A DNA stretch of 64,000 nt from Diphasiastrum complanatum (taxonomy: Eukaryota > Streptophyta > Lycopodiopsida > Lycopodiales > Lycopodiaceae), in NCBI GenBank assembly GCA_029204225.1, contig CM055109.1, positions 26,294,178 through 26,358,177 of the forward strand, given 5' to 3'. This document shows positions 1-11,207 of this stretch, one piece after another. Both the position numbers and the translations under genes were made by a program. The notes beneath the pieces were generated by a model, which saw only the letters and a program-made list of their open reading frames with translations, ran no database searches and was not told the DNA's origin. Position 1 is the first letter of the stretch; each line of letters starts with the position of its first letter.

Positions 1-1265
1 ACTACTCATTCTCAACCGCACCTCAAGCTTATCCATTATGACAGTCCAACATTGACCCGTAAGGCTTGTATCTCTATCAAATACTATGGATGATGGTAAC
101 CCATGAAGTCTAAATACATGCTGTATAAATATATTAGCTACCCCAGGTGCATCTATTTTTTTATGAGTTGGTTTGAAATGAGCCATTTTTTGTGAGTCTG
201 TCAACCACAACTATTATGGCATCATGTTGAAGTTGTGTACGAGGCAAATGTGTAATAAAATCCATCGAAATACTCTCCCATCTTCCCTCTGAAATAGGCA
301 AAGGATGTAATGATCCATGAACTTTAATCCTTTGGACTTTGTTAACTTGACACTTAAAACACATAACTATGGACATCTTTATTAACCTTAGGCCACCAGA
401 AATCATGTCAGATCAACTCACAAGTCTTACCCACACCAGGATGACCAGCACTAGGACTATCATGACAGAAATGCAAAATTTTCTTACGCAGCTTCTCAAA
501 GCTTCCTCTTGAGACTCTACATAGCCATGACTCAGCTCAAGCACCACTCTCTTACACTGAGCATCCTCTAGTTGAGCCTTCTTTATCTCAACTAATAGGT
601 TATTTTCAATGACCACAAATGACATTTGATACACTATCCGAGACAATGCATCAGCCACTCTATTTTTTGCCCCTTTCTTATACTAGATTTCCATTTGAAA
701 TTCTTGCATAAGTTTTACCATCTCATCTGTCAGCCTCTTAGATCGGGTTGTTTGCAAAAATACCTCAAGGTATCATGATCATTGTACGCATTAAACTCGG
801 ACTAGTACAAATAGTGCCTCAATGCATGGACTATGACAAAGAACTCTTTCTCATAAGTTGGATAATTCCATTGTGCCAAGGTGAGCTTCTTGCTCTTGAA
901 GGTTATAGCCCTTCCCTCATGTATCAGCTGCCCCCACAACAATGTCACTCGCATCCGTATCAATTTTAAGAGTGACACACTTAGTGATAGCTTGCTTTAA
1001 CTGATCAAAGCTTGCTTGTTGCAATTCAATCCACTCTCCAAACTTGTACTTTTGAGTTAAATAAGTCAAAGGTGCTATGATACAAGAGTGATCTTTAACA
1101 TATTTTCTATAAAACATTGCCAATCCTAAGAAAGATTACAATATTGTCAAATCAACTTGCACAAGCCACGCAACAATCAATACAGCTTTCTTAGGATCTT
1201 GTCTTACTCCATCAACAATCACAATATGTTCTAGATACTAAATATCCTTTTTAAAAAGTTCACTC
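1..1265 (-). mobile_element. Ty3/gypsy pol remnant: RT end, RNase H, integrase (A family)
   Basis: Read on the minus strand, the fragment runs from the C-terminal part of reverse transcriptase (LFKKDI then VDGVRQDPKK, near 1170-1255), through the RT connection (FYRKYVKDHS, 1080-1120) and an RNase H start (DTDASDIVVGA, near 930), then drops most of RNase H. It resumes at the RNase H/integrase linker (ADALSR, 640-658), the integrase zinc-binding region (CFKCQVNK, near 350) and the integrase core (SMDFITHLP; VVVDRLTK). It is clearly the same family as element A at 13.4-18.1 kb, in the opposite orientation. Frameshifts, stops and an internal deletion make it non-functional. The window start cuts it inside the integrase core. 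Confidence 0.9.
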
Positions 1266-2229
1266 AAGAAATTGATACCCATGTTGTGTTGCTTTTAATA
1301 ACGCCATTGGAGGAGCCATGTCCACATTTCGCACCTCAGAAACATTCATCAATCGAAGAATATCAATATTAACTTCTTGCGAGATAGATCTCTTTGTTGG
1401 CAATAAAAGCTATTTGTGCGATGGCTATTCTAGATCTATCCATGTAACGGTTATAGTAAGTGGCAGACCGGTCCCTCCACTTTTTAAGATCTACATAAAC
1501 TTACAAGCAAAAAGGAAAGAGCACCAAGGCTTCCCATCTGGTGCTTGGTGTGGTGGCCTAGTCGTTATAGATTTCCACAAAATCAATGAATTCAGTAGTC
1601 TAAAAGTTTGATCGTTCCCCAAGATAGAGAATAATCTCATCTTTTTTATGCTTAACAGCATCGACTAATTCCCTGCACACATTAGTCAGGATTGTTGCTT
1701 GCTGGTGACACCTGAAAATCCATGTTAGAGTGGCTGAAATTCAGTAAAACATGAGAAATATTTGTGACGCAAACAGAGCAGTATCACAAATAGTTACAGA
1801 TCATACAGAGTGTATTCGCTCAAATGATAAGAAGTAATGCTATAAAAGATGACAGAGGAAAAGTATGCTCAAGTTATAGAAACTTGCTCTTCTTTCTCTA
1901 TTGATACTCAGATCTGTGCAAATGCGTAAGTACAATGGCACAAAGTGTCGACCTTATAGGAACGATCATCGGCCTCAATGTCGTTTACCAATCATCAAAA
2001 TGTCGGTTGAGATCCGCTATTGCGTCTCTATAGAACGTCGCAAATTCTAACCTAAATGTGAATTTACAAAGTGCAAATAAGCCTTTACATGAATTTAGGC
2101 ACTATAGCACATATACATGTATAAAAATTAAAAAAATTTACAATATATAACAATAGCTTGGATAATGTGGGATCATGAGGCTCCACATATCCCCTTCCTC
2201 AGTTGTACAGCAGCTCGCAAACAGTTTAT
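1266..2229. other. No gene recognised
   Basis: AT-rich sequence between the gypsy remnant and the decayed gene at 2.2-4.0 kb. A 97-codon plus-strand open frame at 1318-1611 has no recognisable motif and no partner exon. I see no structure here that I can name. Confidence 0.5.
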
Positions 2230-3989
2230 TTACATTCTTCTCTGTCGATTCCTGCTGGCTAGCTGGCTATGAAAAATAGCCTTAGCTCGGGCTTCGTTCT
2301 CTTCATTAACTTGCTCTAAGGTCATTCCTTTTGTAGCAAGGAAATAATTATTCTTCTGATTATAATCTTCCTAGAATGACAAATTCGGATATCCTCCCAT
2401 TCCTTGATTCCCCAATGGTGCAAGAGGGTTATCGATCAGTGTGTTGTTTACAATATGCATGTACCAACTATCCTCAGACAAGATTTCAGACATTTCAGCA
2501 GAAGGGACAGTTAGTGAGAGGGCAGCATATGTATATTCTAGGAATTTTTCTTTAATGTATAGTTGTTGAATGGATAAAAGGGCATATGAAATGAGAGAAG
2601 CAATATTTACATAACTGTAAGTATGGTATGATCTGGTTATTGGATTAGTGGAGCGAAGTATATTATTTGTTTTGACTTCCTCCAAATAATGAGAATAGTT
2701 AGCTTCCTAATCTGTGTAGATTTCCCACAGATCAGGGAATAATAGCTGATGGGCATTAGAGGAGTTCTAAATCCAAAAAAGACCCTTTGTAAAGATTCCT
2801 TATATATTTTTTCTCAAATTTTTCTTACACATGGACCAATCAAAACACTCAAATTTGAAATCTACGTAACGTAACTTTTTGAGTCCACATTTTGATTCCA
2901 TACTAAAAATGGCATAAATTTCCATTGGTAAGTCCAAATTTAGCGGAGTTTGGTGCATTGAAAAGCGCTCAGCAAGGGCTTTCCAATGATATGTTACATG
3001 ACATACTTCTAACCTACGATTAAAAAGTTATGGCAAGTCAAAAGTATTAGTGCTATAATATTTTAATAATAAAAAAGGCATCTTGCACGAATTCTTAAAG
3101 GGTCTTTTTGGAACTCAAAAATCCTCTAATGAAATTCAAGAAGGAATTGGTCTAAGGCTAGAGACAACTTCTTTAACATCAGAAATGTTAATTGAATCTA
3201 ACTTATTCAGATACTCATCCAGAGCTGGAAAAATATTGTTTTCAAATGTTTTTAGGTATTCTTAAATATATATATACAAGGATCCTACGACAACATGGAT
3301 ATATTTAGTTTGCACTTTGAACTTATTCTGAACAATGGCAAGAGCAAGGATTCCTTTTTGGTGCACTATTAGTTTGGCCCAAAAAGAATTTAGGTTAGAA
3401 AAAGTCCAAGGGCTTTCCCATTGTTCTTTCGTATATCCAAAAAGTTCAGGTAAAAGAAGGTAATCCATTCTCCACTGGAGTTCTGGACTACAAAAATGTG
3501 GAAAAAAAAATGTTAGTTCTTGCTGGAATGTCTGGAATTCTATCTTTAGTAGTGAATACACTACCTTGTTCTTCTTTGCAACAACTCCACTGTGTGACGC
3601 CTCAGCTTGCTGTGGAATAATGCTTAGCATTGCTGGTGATCTGCAGCAGTTGTGACACTGACTGTTTTTATCTTCGCAGTATCCTCGGGTTCAGTTTGCG
3701 TCTCCTCATCTTTCGGGATTTGCTTGCAGATAATGTCTGTCTGGATGGCCTTCTCTGATATAGCTTTGCCTGGCTCATTTGTCTACATAGACTGGTTCTG
3801 GCATTGAGCTGGTTCTTCCTCCTCAAAAATCTTGATTTGGCTCGATATTGATGAGTAGAGTTCATGATTGTAGTTGTAGAGTCCTGGTTACAATCTTTGT
3901 CGCCATAATTATTGGACTTCTAATGTACTAGTGAGTGTGGCAGATTCCGAATCTGCAACAATTAGTCCAAATTTGTCGTCAAAAGACAT
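2230..3989 (-). pseudogene. Decayed single-protein gene, possibly an endogenous viral coat-protein-like sequence
   Basis: On the minus strand a coding trace starts at an ATG at 3987-3989 (MSFDDKFGL) and ends at a stop at 2230-2232. It has an acidic, Thr/Gln/Glu-rich N-terminal third (to about 3630), a frameshift near 3630, and then one frame carrying an aromatic-rich domain (3140-3630) and a helical C-terminal domain (2371-2755). After an in-frame stop near 2370 the same frame continues to 2230 with a charged, Arg-rich end. There are several in-frame stops, and a small inverted-repeat element splits the frame at 2754-3131. It has no retroelement hallmark (no RT, integrase or zinc knuckle) and no introns. 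The low-complexity N-terminus, globular middle and basic tail would suit a capsid or nucleocapsid protein of an RNA virus; partitivirus-like coat proteins are my best guess from memory only. It could equally be a decayed host gene. Confidence 0.45.
2754..3131. mobile_element. MITE-like inverted-repeat insertion (about 378 bp)
   Basis: The left end (2754-2799) and right end (3089-3131) are inverted copies of one another. Both start CATTAGAGGA read inwards and share AAAAAGACCCTTT, with roughly 85% identity over about 45 bp by eye. The interior is AT-rich and non-coding. The minus-strand coding trace of the decayed gene runs up to both ends, so this looks like an insertion into that gene. I could not settle a target-site duplication, so the superfamily is open. 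Confidence 0.6.
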
Positions 3990-4863
3990 TTATAAAATAT
4001 ACTTCCTTTTGTAAATTCACTTGTAAATCCAGCTTGGCAATTTTGTAGAAAGTCGACTTTTTTGGCATGTGTATTGTAAGACCATGAGGAATCATGATGT
4101 AGAAAGTTTAACGGCTTCTAGAAATTCTAAAGGTTGGAAATAGTTAAAAATTCTCAACCTTTAGAATAAAAATAGTTTACTTGTCTAAAAGGTTAAACTT
4201 CTACATTGTCTAGAATTGCACCAAAGTTGTGCATCTTTTGTAATAGTCTCTCGACTAATGTAGGGCTTGGCCTAAGACCCCCAAGACCATTATTTATAAA
4301 TATGAACCACTTTTATTGGCAAATGACACATTGTGATTACATTTCTATGAGAGTTTCTTATAATACAGCTTGAATTTAGTAGTATATGTTTCTTCTAAAT
4401 ATCAATGTAATTTATAATTTTAAACATACATTGAAAAGTTGTGGATGTTATTTGGATCGACACTAATTTTAGATATGATTACATCTGATTTCCAAAAAAC
4501 ATCCATCACAACCCCCTTAATCTAACAAATGGAATGCTAACTTCATCTGAATTATAAGTTTAATGTATATGATATTCAAAAACCAAATTTATTTTGAATT
4601 TACAATTATATTGGGTGCTCATAGTTATTGGAAAAATCATCAATAAATTTTAGAAACTAAATTGTGGTCACTCATTGATCAAATCTGTCTTGTTTGGCAT
4701 ATAGTTGTATTGAAATGAGATTTGAACTCGAGAAAATCCCACTTCAAAAATTAGTGATTGTTTATTGTTTTTCACACATGGCTCTTTTGGTACCATATAT
4801 AGAAAATAGTCCAAAACAAATTAAAAAGTCCAAAATTAATTGAGACAGTGTTTAATATAGATC
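3990..4863. other. AT-rich intergenic sequence with a nested hairpin
   Basis: No coding trace. The only structure seen is the inverted repeat at 4097-4206 (separate entry). The 3' LTR expected for the minus-strand copia element beginning at 4864 was not found here. Confidence 0.5.
4097..4206. repeat. Nested imperfect palindrome (hairpin, 110 bp)
   Basis: The outer arms are ATGTAGAAAGTTTAAC (4097-4112) and GTTAAACTTCTACAT (4192-4206). The inner arms are ATTCTAAAGGTTG (4124-4136) and its exact complement CAACCTTTAGAAT (4155-4167). The four arms are collinear and would fold into one interrupted stem of about 110 nt. It may be a small foldback element or a hairpin RNA precursor; the sequence does not decide. 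Confidence 0.6.
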
Positions 4864-6180
4864 CTAAAAAATTTTGATCTTCAAATTTAACTGATTCTTA
4901 AATCTGAGATGGTGCTCCTTGGTGAAGTAATCTGCTACCATAAACTCTGTCCTACGGTAAATCAAATGAATTACCCTTGTGCTTTGGTTGTCACAGTAGA
5001 TGAACGTCAGATGTGACTGAAAAAATTCGATATCTATAAGCAAGTTCATCAGCCAAATTGCCTCCTTGGTAGCATTTGTGGGAGCTGCAAAATACGGTTC
5101 TATGGAGGATGATGCTACTGAGGTCTGGCTGTTATATGAGATTGGACCTTGATTGAACATAAATCCAAAAGTCGACATTCTGGTGTCGATACTTTCAATC
5201 CAATCTGCATCTGTGTAGCCTTTATGAATCTTGGCTGATGGGTCGGATTTTTGTTGACTGATGAAAATCAGTCTGCTGGGTTGGATTCGAAAAATGTACT
5301 CCAATGCTAACATGCATTTCAGATCCTTCATCAAATTCAGATTGTTATTGAGTAATAAAACATCATCTACATAATGAGTAGTGATAATGGAAAGATCTGA
5401 TACAGACTTGAAGTAAATATTCGAGTCTGTCATGTTTGGATAGAAATCATTCTTGTTTGGAACTGCAAGTTTGGTGTCATCTTCTGCCTTACACTGGTCA
5501 TGATCAATAGTTGACCTTGCCTTTGAGATAGTGTTGAGTTCCTACACAAAGTAACAGGTCGGATTGTCCATGAATTGTGATGGAGGTTGTTTGGATCGAT
5601 TCGATCTTCTGTGTTAAAATTTGATCCTTTGATGCTATTCAATCCGTTGAGTTTCTGACTCATTTTTCGAGTCAGTATCGAATTTCGAAATTTCGACCTT
5701 TGGATCGGATTTTGGTTGTTCGACCTTTGGGTCAAATTTTGCAGTAGCTTTCCCCTTGAGATCGAAAAATTCATCTTCCAAGAAAGTGACATCTCTGCTC
5801 ATGAAGGTCTTCTGAGAGTCCAGATTGAAGAGCTTGTATGTCTGATGGTCTGAGGAATAGCCAATAAAAATTGATCTCTACTGTCAACAGACCGTTGGGT
5901 CATCAACAAATAGACAGCTCCCCCTATGGAAATAGTTTGCATAGGACCACAAATGTCCATGTGTACAGGATCTAGCAAATTTCTAGAAGTACATTCTGGA
6001 TCTAAATTAATTGAACTTCTAATATGCTTGTTGGAAATACAGCTTTTACATGGAGTATCGAATTTGCTATTGAAAGGTAAATTTTGTACTAAGTTCTATT
6101 TCGACATTTGTTGAATACAACTGAAATTTAAATGGCCTAATCTATGATGCCACAACATGTCATTTGAATCAGAAGTAGTA
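4864..6180 (-). pseudogene. Copia pol remnant: integrase ends, RT C-terminus, RNase H
   Basis: Minus strand. From 6180 downward: GAG-pre-integrase motif (HRLGHLN), then the start of the integrase core (HMDICGPM, near 5945). Most of the core is missing. The integrase tail follows (GYSSDHQTYK then VTFLEDEFFD, 5770-5860), then a linker with stops, then the RT C-terminal half with the catalytic YVDD box (near 5370), and RNase H (YTDADW near 5215; IYCDNQST near 5005), ending at the stop at 4864-4866. The N-terminal RT half and the DDE integrase core are deleted, so the element cannot move. It is collinear with the gag-protease block at 6332-7610. Confidence 0.85.
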
Positions 6181-6331
6181 GTAAAAAGAGCTTGACTACT
6201 TGTAGAAGAGGAGTGACTAAGTTTGTACAAACTACACACCTTCTACTGAAAGCAAAAACTTTTCTAGATTTGTCAAGAATAGTGCAGCCTTATCTATCGA
6301 ATTCGATCCTCTGACTGAATCTGTGATTCTG

Positions 6332-7610
6332 CTAACTGAGAGTAGGTTTTTGGTCAGATTTGAAATGTGAAGAACATTGGACAAAAAACATTACATCACC
6401 TTTCTGGAATTCGATCTCGACTGTTCTTTCATCCTTAATGGAATGAGTTGAGTTGTCTCCAAGTTGCACAACTCCAGAGTATGACTTGCAGTCATGGAAC
6501 CAATCTCGATGGTGAGTCATGTGTTGTGTTGCACCTGAGTCCAAATACCAGGAATCGATATTATGTTGTTCTTTGACTTTGGTCAAGAATACAGCTTCAT
6601 CTTCCTCTTCATGTTGAATCGAGTAACTGGTTGAGACGACATTTGCTTGTTGTTGGGACTGCATCTTCTTTTCATTGCTGTACTTGAGTGTTTTGCAGTC
6701 CTTGATAAGATGACCAATCCTCTTAGTATTTGTAGAACAGGTTATGCTTTTGCTGGAATGATGAAGAAAAGTTCAAATTTGACCCTGAGCTAGAATTCGA
6801 CCATGAGTAGAAATTGAACCCAGACTGCAAGTTGCTCTTTTTGTCAAGAAAATCTGACTTTGGATATCGCTTCTGATTTTTTTTATTTTTGTTTGTGTAT
6901 AGAGTAATGGAATCTGATCCTTAGCATGAGGAGGTTGCATTTCTTTTGACCTCCTCTTGTAACAACATAGAAATGACTCTTGATATAGTAAGTTGTTGTT
7001 GGGTCGAAATAGCCATTACCCATGTTTCATAGGCTTCAGGGAGACTCGATAAAAGAGTCATTACTGCATCTGAATCTTCAATGTTTGATCCTGTTGTAGT
7101 CATTTGCTCCATGAGGTTTTTGAATGTGTTAAGATGGCTAGAAATGGTGTCTGCATCAGACATTCTGAGTGTGGAGAATTTCTTCCTCAAATGTAATTTA
7201 GAAGTAACATCTCTGATGTTATAGAGAGTTGCTAGGATGTCCCAAGCACCCTGAGCAGTCTGTGCAGATTGGATATGACTGATTTGGGAGTCTTTGATAT
7301 TCAGAGTGATTAAGGCAAAAGCCTTGCCATCTCATTGCTTCCATTTGGTGATGCTAATTGCATCAACCTCTGGCTTGATTTTAGTACCAACAACTATGTT
7401 CCACAGTTTTTTGGCTAGTAGAACCACCTTCATCTTGAACTTCCAGAGATGGTAGTTCTCTCCATCGATCTTGTCAATCAGAGAAGAACTAGAAGTAGAA
7501 TCTATTCTGATGTAGTAGTGATATTGTTGGTAGAAACAACAACAACGGAAAATTATTGGTCGTGCACTTGTTGATATGAGGTCTCGGTAGAAACGAGACT
7601 GAATCTGCAA
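6332..7610 (-). pseudogene. Copia gag and protease remnant
   Basis: Minus strand. The gag start region is at 7332-7610 (DKIDGENYHLWKFKM, typical of Ty1/copia gag). Gag continues with one in-frame stop to 6921 (HLNTFKNLMEQM; LLSSLPEAYETW). A zinc-knuckle area with a disrupted frame lies near 6680-6730, and the aspartic protease at 6332-6664 carries DSGATQHMT, the copia D-S/T-G catalytic motif. Several frameshifts separate the blocks. It belongs with the pol remnant immediately downstream and the LTR upstream at 7650. Confidence 0.85.
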
Positions 7611-7637
7611 TGAAAATTGCAGATTAATGAGCCACCC

Positions 7638-7649
7638 GCTCTAATACCA
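7638..7649 (-). other. Primer binding site (initiator tRNA-Met type)
   Basis: The minus strand reads TGGTATTAGAGC directly after the LTR end (CCTACA). This is the usual plant copia primer binding site complementary to tRNA-iMet, with one difference from TGGTATCAGAGC. It fixes the inner edge of the LTR at 7650. Confidence 0.8.
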
Positions 7650-8071
7650 TGTAGGAAATAAGAGAAAATTGAGATTAGCAACGAAAGTGGTGAGGGTAGC
7701 TATGGATCAGAAATGCGGCAGTTACCAGTAAAGATCAAGTTCAAGATGAATCAGATATTACAATGCGCAAATAGAACAGCAATGTAGACAGAACTTGCAA
7801 TCAGATAATAATTGAAAAAATGTGAGTACAAGGGTGTGAAGCTGGGTGCAAATACCAGGCTTCAACTGAAAAATCATTGATGAAAAAGTACTGGAATATA
7901 GCAGTACTAACTAACTGATTCTAAACTTACTTAACTACTGATCCTCGTCAGAATAATGCTTGAATCATTGTTAAAAAAGATGTCTGTCAAGGCGTTGACT
8001 CCATCATTGGTGATTGGAAGTCAGTTGATCAGTGCATTGAAATCCTAAGTTAGTCTACTTACAGTCCCACA
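7650..8071 (-). mobile_element. 5' LTR of the copia remnant (outer edge inferred)
   Basis: The LTR end abuts the primer binding site at 7649/7650. The outer edge is placed at 8071, where the minus strand reads TGTGGGACTG, giving TG...CA ends and a 422-bp LTR. No second LTR copy was found in the window, so the outer boundary rests only on the TG/CA rule. Confidence 0.5.
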
Positions 8072-8079
8072 GAAAGTAG

Positions 8080-8507
8080 CCGTTATTTTAACAATATGTG
8101 GGTCGGATTTTTTAATTACCAGTATCAAAAAATGTACAAAGGGTTGGAATTTTTACACTAGATTGGATTTATACAAAGGGTCGGATTTATTAAATCCGAT
8201 CCAATCCTATCCATGGTTGAAAACATCCAGATAAATTAGACCCGATCCGATCTAGGGTTGAAGGTACCCCAAAAAATTCGAACCGATCTGACCTGACCCA
8301 AGGTCAAAAAATATCTCCTTGACAGGAAAATAGGCTTGGGTCGGGAGAATTCAATCTTAAATTTTTCGATTCTTTGCTGGAAATTTGAGCCTTCATAATT
8401 TTTTGTGTTTTCCAAGAATAAATATATATAGGGTTTCTTTTTTCAGGATGCTCATTACCAAATGATTTGAGTCTGAGCATGGAAATCCAACACAAGTAGC
8501 ATATAAA
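8080..8507. repeat. AT-rich stretch with repeated GGTCGGATTT / AAATCCGA words
   Basis: Words such as GGGTCGGATTT (8099, 8168), AAATCCGATCC (8190) and CCCGATCCGATC (8240) recur in both orientations over about 200 bp, giving short inverted repeats. No coding potential is seen. It may be the remains of a small non-autonomous element; I cannot define its ends. Confidence 0.4.
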
Positions 8508-8975
8508 TTGGAGCTAGATAATCAACAAATTCTAGCTAATAGATTATTCCATCTAGAACAACTTTGTGAAACACGGCGGATCAACATCCATGCTCAACAA
8601 GTCCACAAACGTCGACAGATTCAGGCATGGCATGCTCGATCATTGAAACTCAAGGAGTCCCAGATCAGAGATAAGGTCATCCTATACCAAGCCAAAGCAC
8701 ATAAGGGCAAATTGAAGTTTTCCGGACAAGGGCCATATGTAATTAAAAAATATTTGCCTCTGGATATGTACAACTCCAAACCTTAGAAGGTGAAACTTTA
8801 GACGCTGTGGTTAATGGAAGTAGACTTAGGAAATACTACGAACTGAAGTTTTTTAGACTAGGGCCATATGTAATTCAAAAAATATTTGTCTTTGGATATG
8901 TACAACTCCAAACCTTACAAAACGAAACTTTAGACACTGTGGTTAATAGAAGTAGACTTAGAAAATATTACGAAT
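8508..8975 (+). pseudogene. Ty3/gypsy integrase C-terminus with a 131-bp tandem duplication
   Basis: The frame at 8508-8786 encodes the C-terminal tail of a plant gypsy integrase: ANRLFHLEQL, then HARSLKLKESQIRDKV and KAHKGKLK, then the SH3-like GPYVI segment. The terminal segment (GPYVI ... VVNGSRLRKYYE) is present twice, at about 8714-8844 and 8845-8975, with a period of 131 bp. Because 131 is not a multiple of three, the duplication shifts the frame. No other part of this element is nearby; 5' truncation is upstream of 8508. Confidence 0.8.
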
Positions 8976-9105
8976 CCTTTTTTATCTTGATATGTACCTA
9001 TTTGTTGTTTTTCTATTGTTTTTTTGCTTACTGATGGCTTGTCATTTTGCAAATTTTGGTATGTTTCTTTGTTCAGAACATCAAGATATCATCAGCTTCG
9101 TGATT

Positions 9106-9885
9106 TGTGAGAAATTATCAACTAGTTTGATAGTTTAGTCAAGATTGGTCATAGTTTGATAAATTGCCACAGACACATTTGAGGCCAATTTCATATTAGA
9201 TTTAGATTTTGACATTTCAAAGTTATATTAGTCTACAAACATTTGAATAAACACTTCTGGAAAGTGTGGGAAAGTGTAGAACACGAGTTTTGGAGGGATT
9301 CAAGAAACATTGAATCTAGTCACAATATTAGTAGGGTTTTTTTATTACGGAGGGAAACCAAAGTTTAAACTTAGGTTTGGACCTGCTGTAAAAGGTTGTA
9401 ACTCGTGGGAAGAATGATGACTCTCTCTATCTTATCTCATTCATGCTTATACATGGTTCTCTTGGGTTCTACTAATTATTGGTGTACTATACTTGTGATA
9501 TCTTGCAATTCTATGTGTAGAATGCTTAATAAATGCTATTTTCATATCCACACGCGTGAAATATGCACCTATAGCAACTTGGATTCAAAAGTCAAACATG
9601 CACACGTTTCATGTTGGTGGGGACCCTAATCTATCTTACCACCACTAGTCCAAATATGTCATTGCTAGTCAGTTTGCAATTATCCTACAGTAGCTTACTG
9701 TTATTGTACAAACATCAACATTATTTTATGTTTTGTTTCATGTTTGATCAAGATCTATTAGAGTTTGCATCTCATTCTCAGAGTAGATGCTGACTTTTCT
9801 ACATTGGCAAGATTGTGAGTTGTTGTCTTTCTAACCCAAGATCATTTTATGGATTTAGATCTTAATTGATCTAAAATATTTCACA
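9106..9885 (+). mobile_element. 5' LTR of a short copia element
   Basis: Starts TGTGAGAAATTAT and ends TTTCACA, immediately before a primer-binding-like TGCTATCAGAGC (9886-9897). That gives 780 bp with TG...CA ends. The first 400 bp recur at 10797-11207 at about 93-95% identity by eye, which establishes it as an LTR. Confidence 0.75.
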
Positions 9886-10796
9886 TGCTATCAGAGCTTG
9901 TGTTTTAGGTTATGAAGGAAGCAATCACATCTGTCAAGAGGTTTGGCATAAAAGGATGGGACACCTCAACTTCAAGTCATTGGAGGTAATGGCTAGAAAG
10001 CAAATTGTGATAGGTCTTCCAAAAGATCAAGAGGTTGATCTCAAAGGGCTTCAACAATGCAAAAGGGAAGTTGGCAATTTGGAGCTAGTCAAGAGCATCA
10101 AAGGAGAGTCAATTGGAAAAGGTGTTATGGATCTATTTTTGCAAGTTATTGAAGACTTGAGTAAGGTCAAAGGAGTAGCAAGGAAGTGTTTTTCAAGTTT
10201 ACTTTACTTGTTCTATCTCATGTTTGAGCAATTTCATGTGGATGCATGCAAATTGTCAAGATATGGTAAAATTAGCTACATTGGTGAGCATCATTTTGAT
10301 GTTGGAGTTGTACTAGCATTCTTGGCTGGTTTTGTTGATGGAAATGAAGCTATTGGAGGTTCATTATGTCACTCATTCATGATCAAGTCATCAAGTGTGG
10401 GTGGCATCGTGTGGCAAGATGGAGATGGAGGCTCATTCATGGAGTTTTATGGTGGAGACATATCAAGAAAGGACAAATATGGAAGAGACAAGCAAGCAAA
10501 TGGTTATCACTCACACTGATTGTTTGGTTGCTGTAATTTTCCAAAGAGTTTATAGCATGGCATAATCATCGCATTTACATTCTATTTGGTTCTTCATGTT
10601 CTATTTACATCTTAATGTGTAAAATTGATGTAAGAAATAGTGAAGCATCCCAAGTGGACACTATTCTCTATATCAATTATGGAATCTACTTTAGAACCTT
10701 AGAAAGAAGGTCTATACTTGGGATGGAGATCATTCTAAAGTTGGATCAAAGTTCTATGGTTAAGCTAAAACTAGTTGAAGAGAGAGTGTGAGAAAT
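9886..10796 (+). mobile_element. Internal region of the short copia element (deleted, 0.9 kb)
   Basis: Begins with TGCTATCAGAGCTTG, a tRNA-iMet primer binding site with one change. The only recognisable protein piece is a GAG-pre-integrase domain (VWHKRMGHLNFKSL, near 9942-9982). The open frame 9956-10519 then becomes unrelated to copia pol. The last bases before the second LTR (GTTGAAGAGAGAG, 10784-10796) form a polypurine tract. Gag, protease, RT and most of integrase are absent, so this is a deletion derivative or non-autonomous copy. Confidence 0.75.
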
Positions 10797-11207
10797 TATT
10801 AAGTAGTTTGATAGTTTAGTCAAGATTGGTCATAGTTTGATAAATTGCCATATACACATTTGAGGCCAATTTCATATTAGACTTAGAGTTTGATTTTTCA
10901 AAGTTATATTAGTCTAAAAGCATTTGAATAAACACTTTTGGAAAGTGTGGGAAAGTGTAGAACACGAATTTTGGAGGGATTCAATTTGAGTAGTAGAAAC
11001 ATTGAATTTAGTCACAATAATAGTAGGGCTTTTTATTATGGAGGGAAACCAAAGTTTAAACTTAGGTTTGGACCTGCTATAAAAGATTGTAACTTATGGG
11101 AAGAGGGATCACTCTCTCTATCTTATCTCATTCATGCTTATACATGGTTCTCTTGGGTTTTACTAATTATTGGTGCACTAGACTTGTTATATCTTGTAGT
11201 TCTATAA
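10797..11207 (+). mobile_element. 3' LTR of the short copia element (truncated)
   Basis: A direct repeat of the first part of the LTR at 9106, starting TGTGAGAAATTATTAAG right after a polypurine tract. The match is lost near 11205, where coding sequence of another copia element begins. The LTR's last 370 bp or so are therefore missing. Confidence 0.75.
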
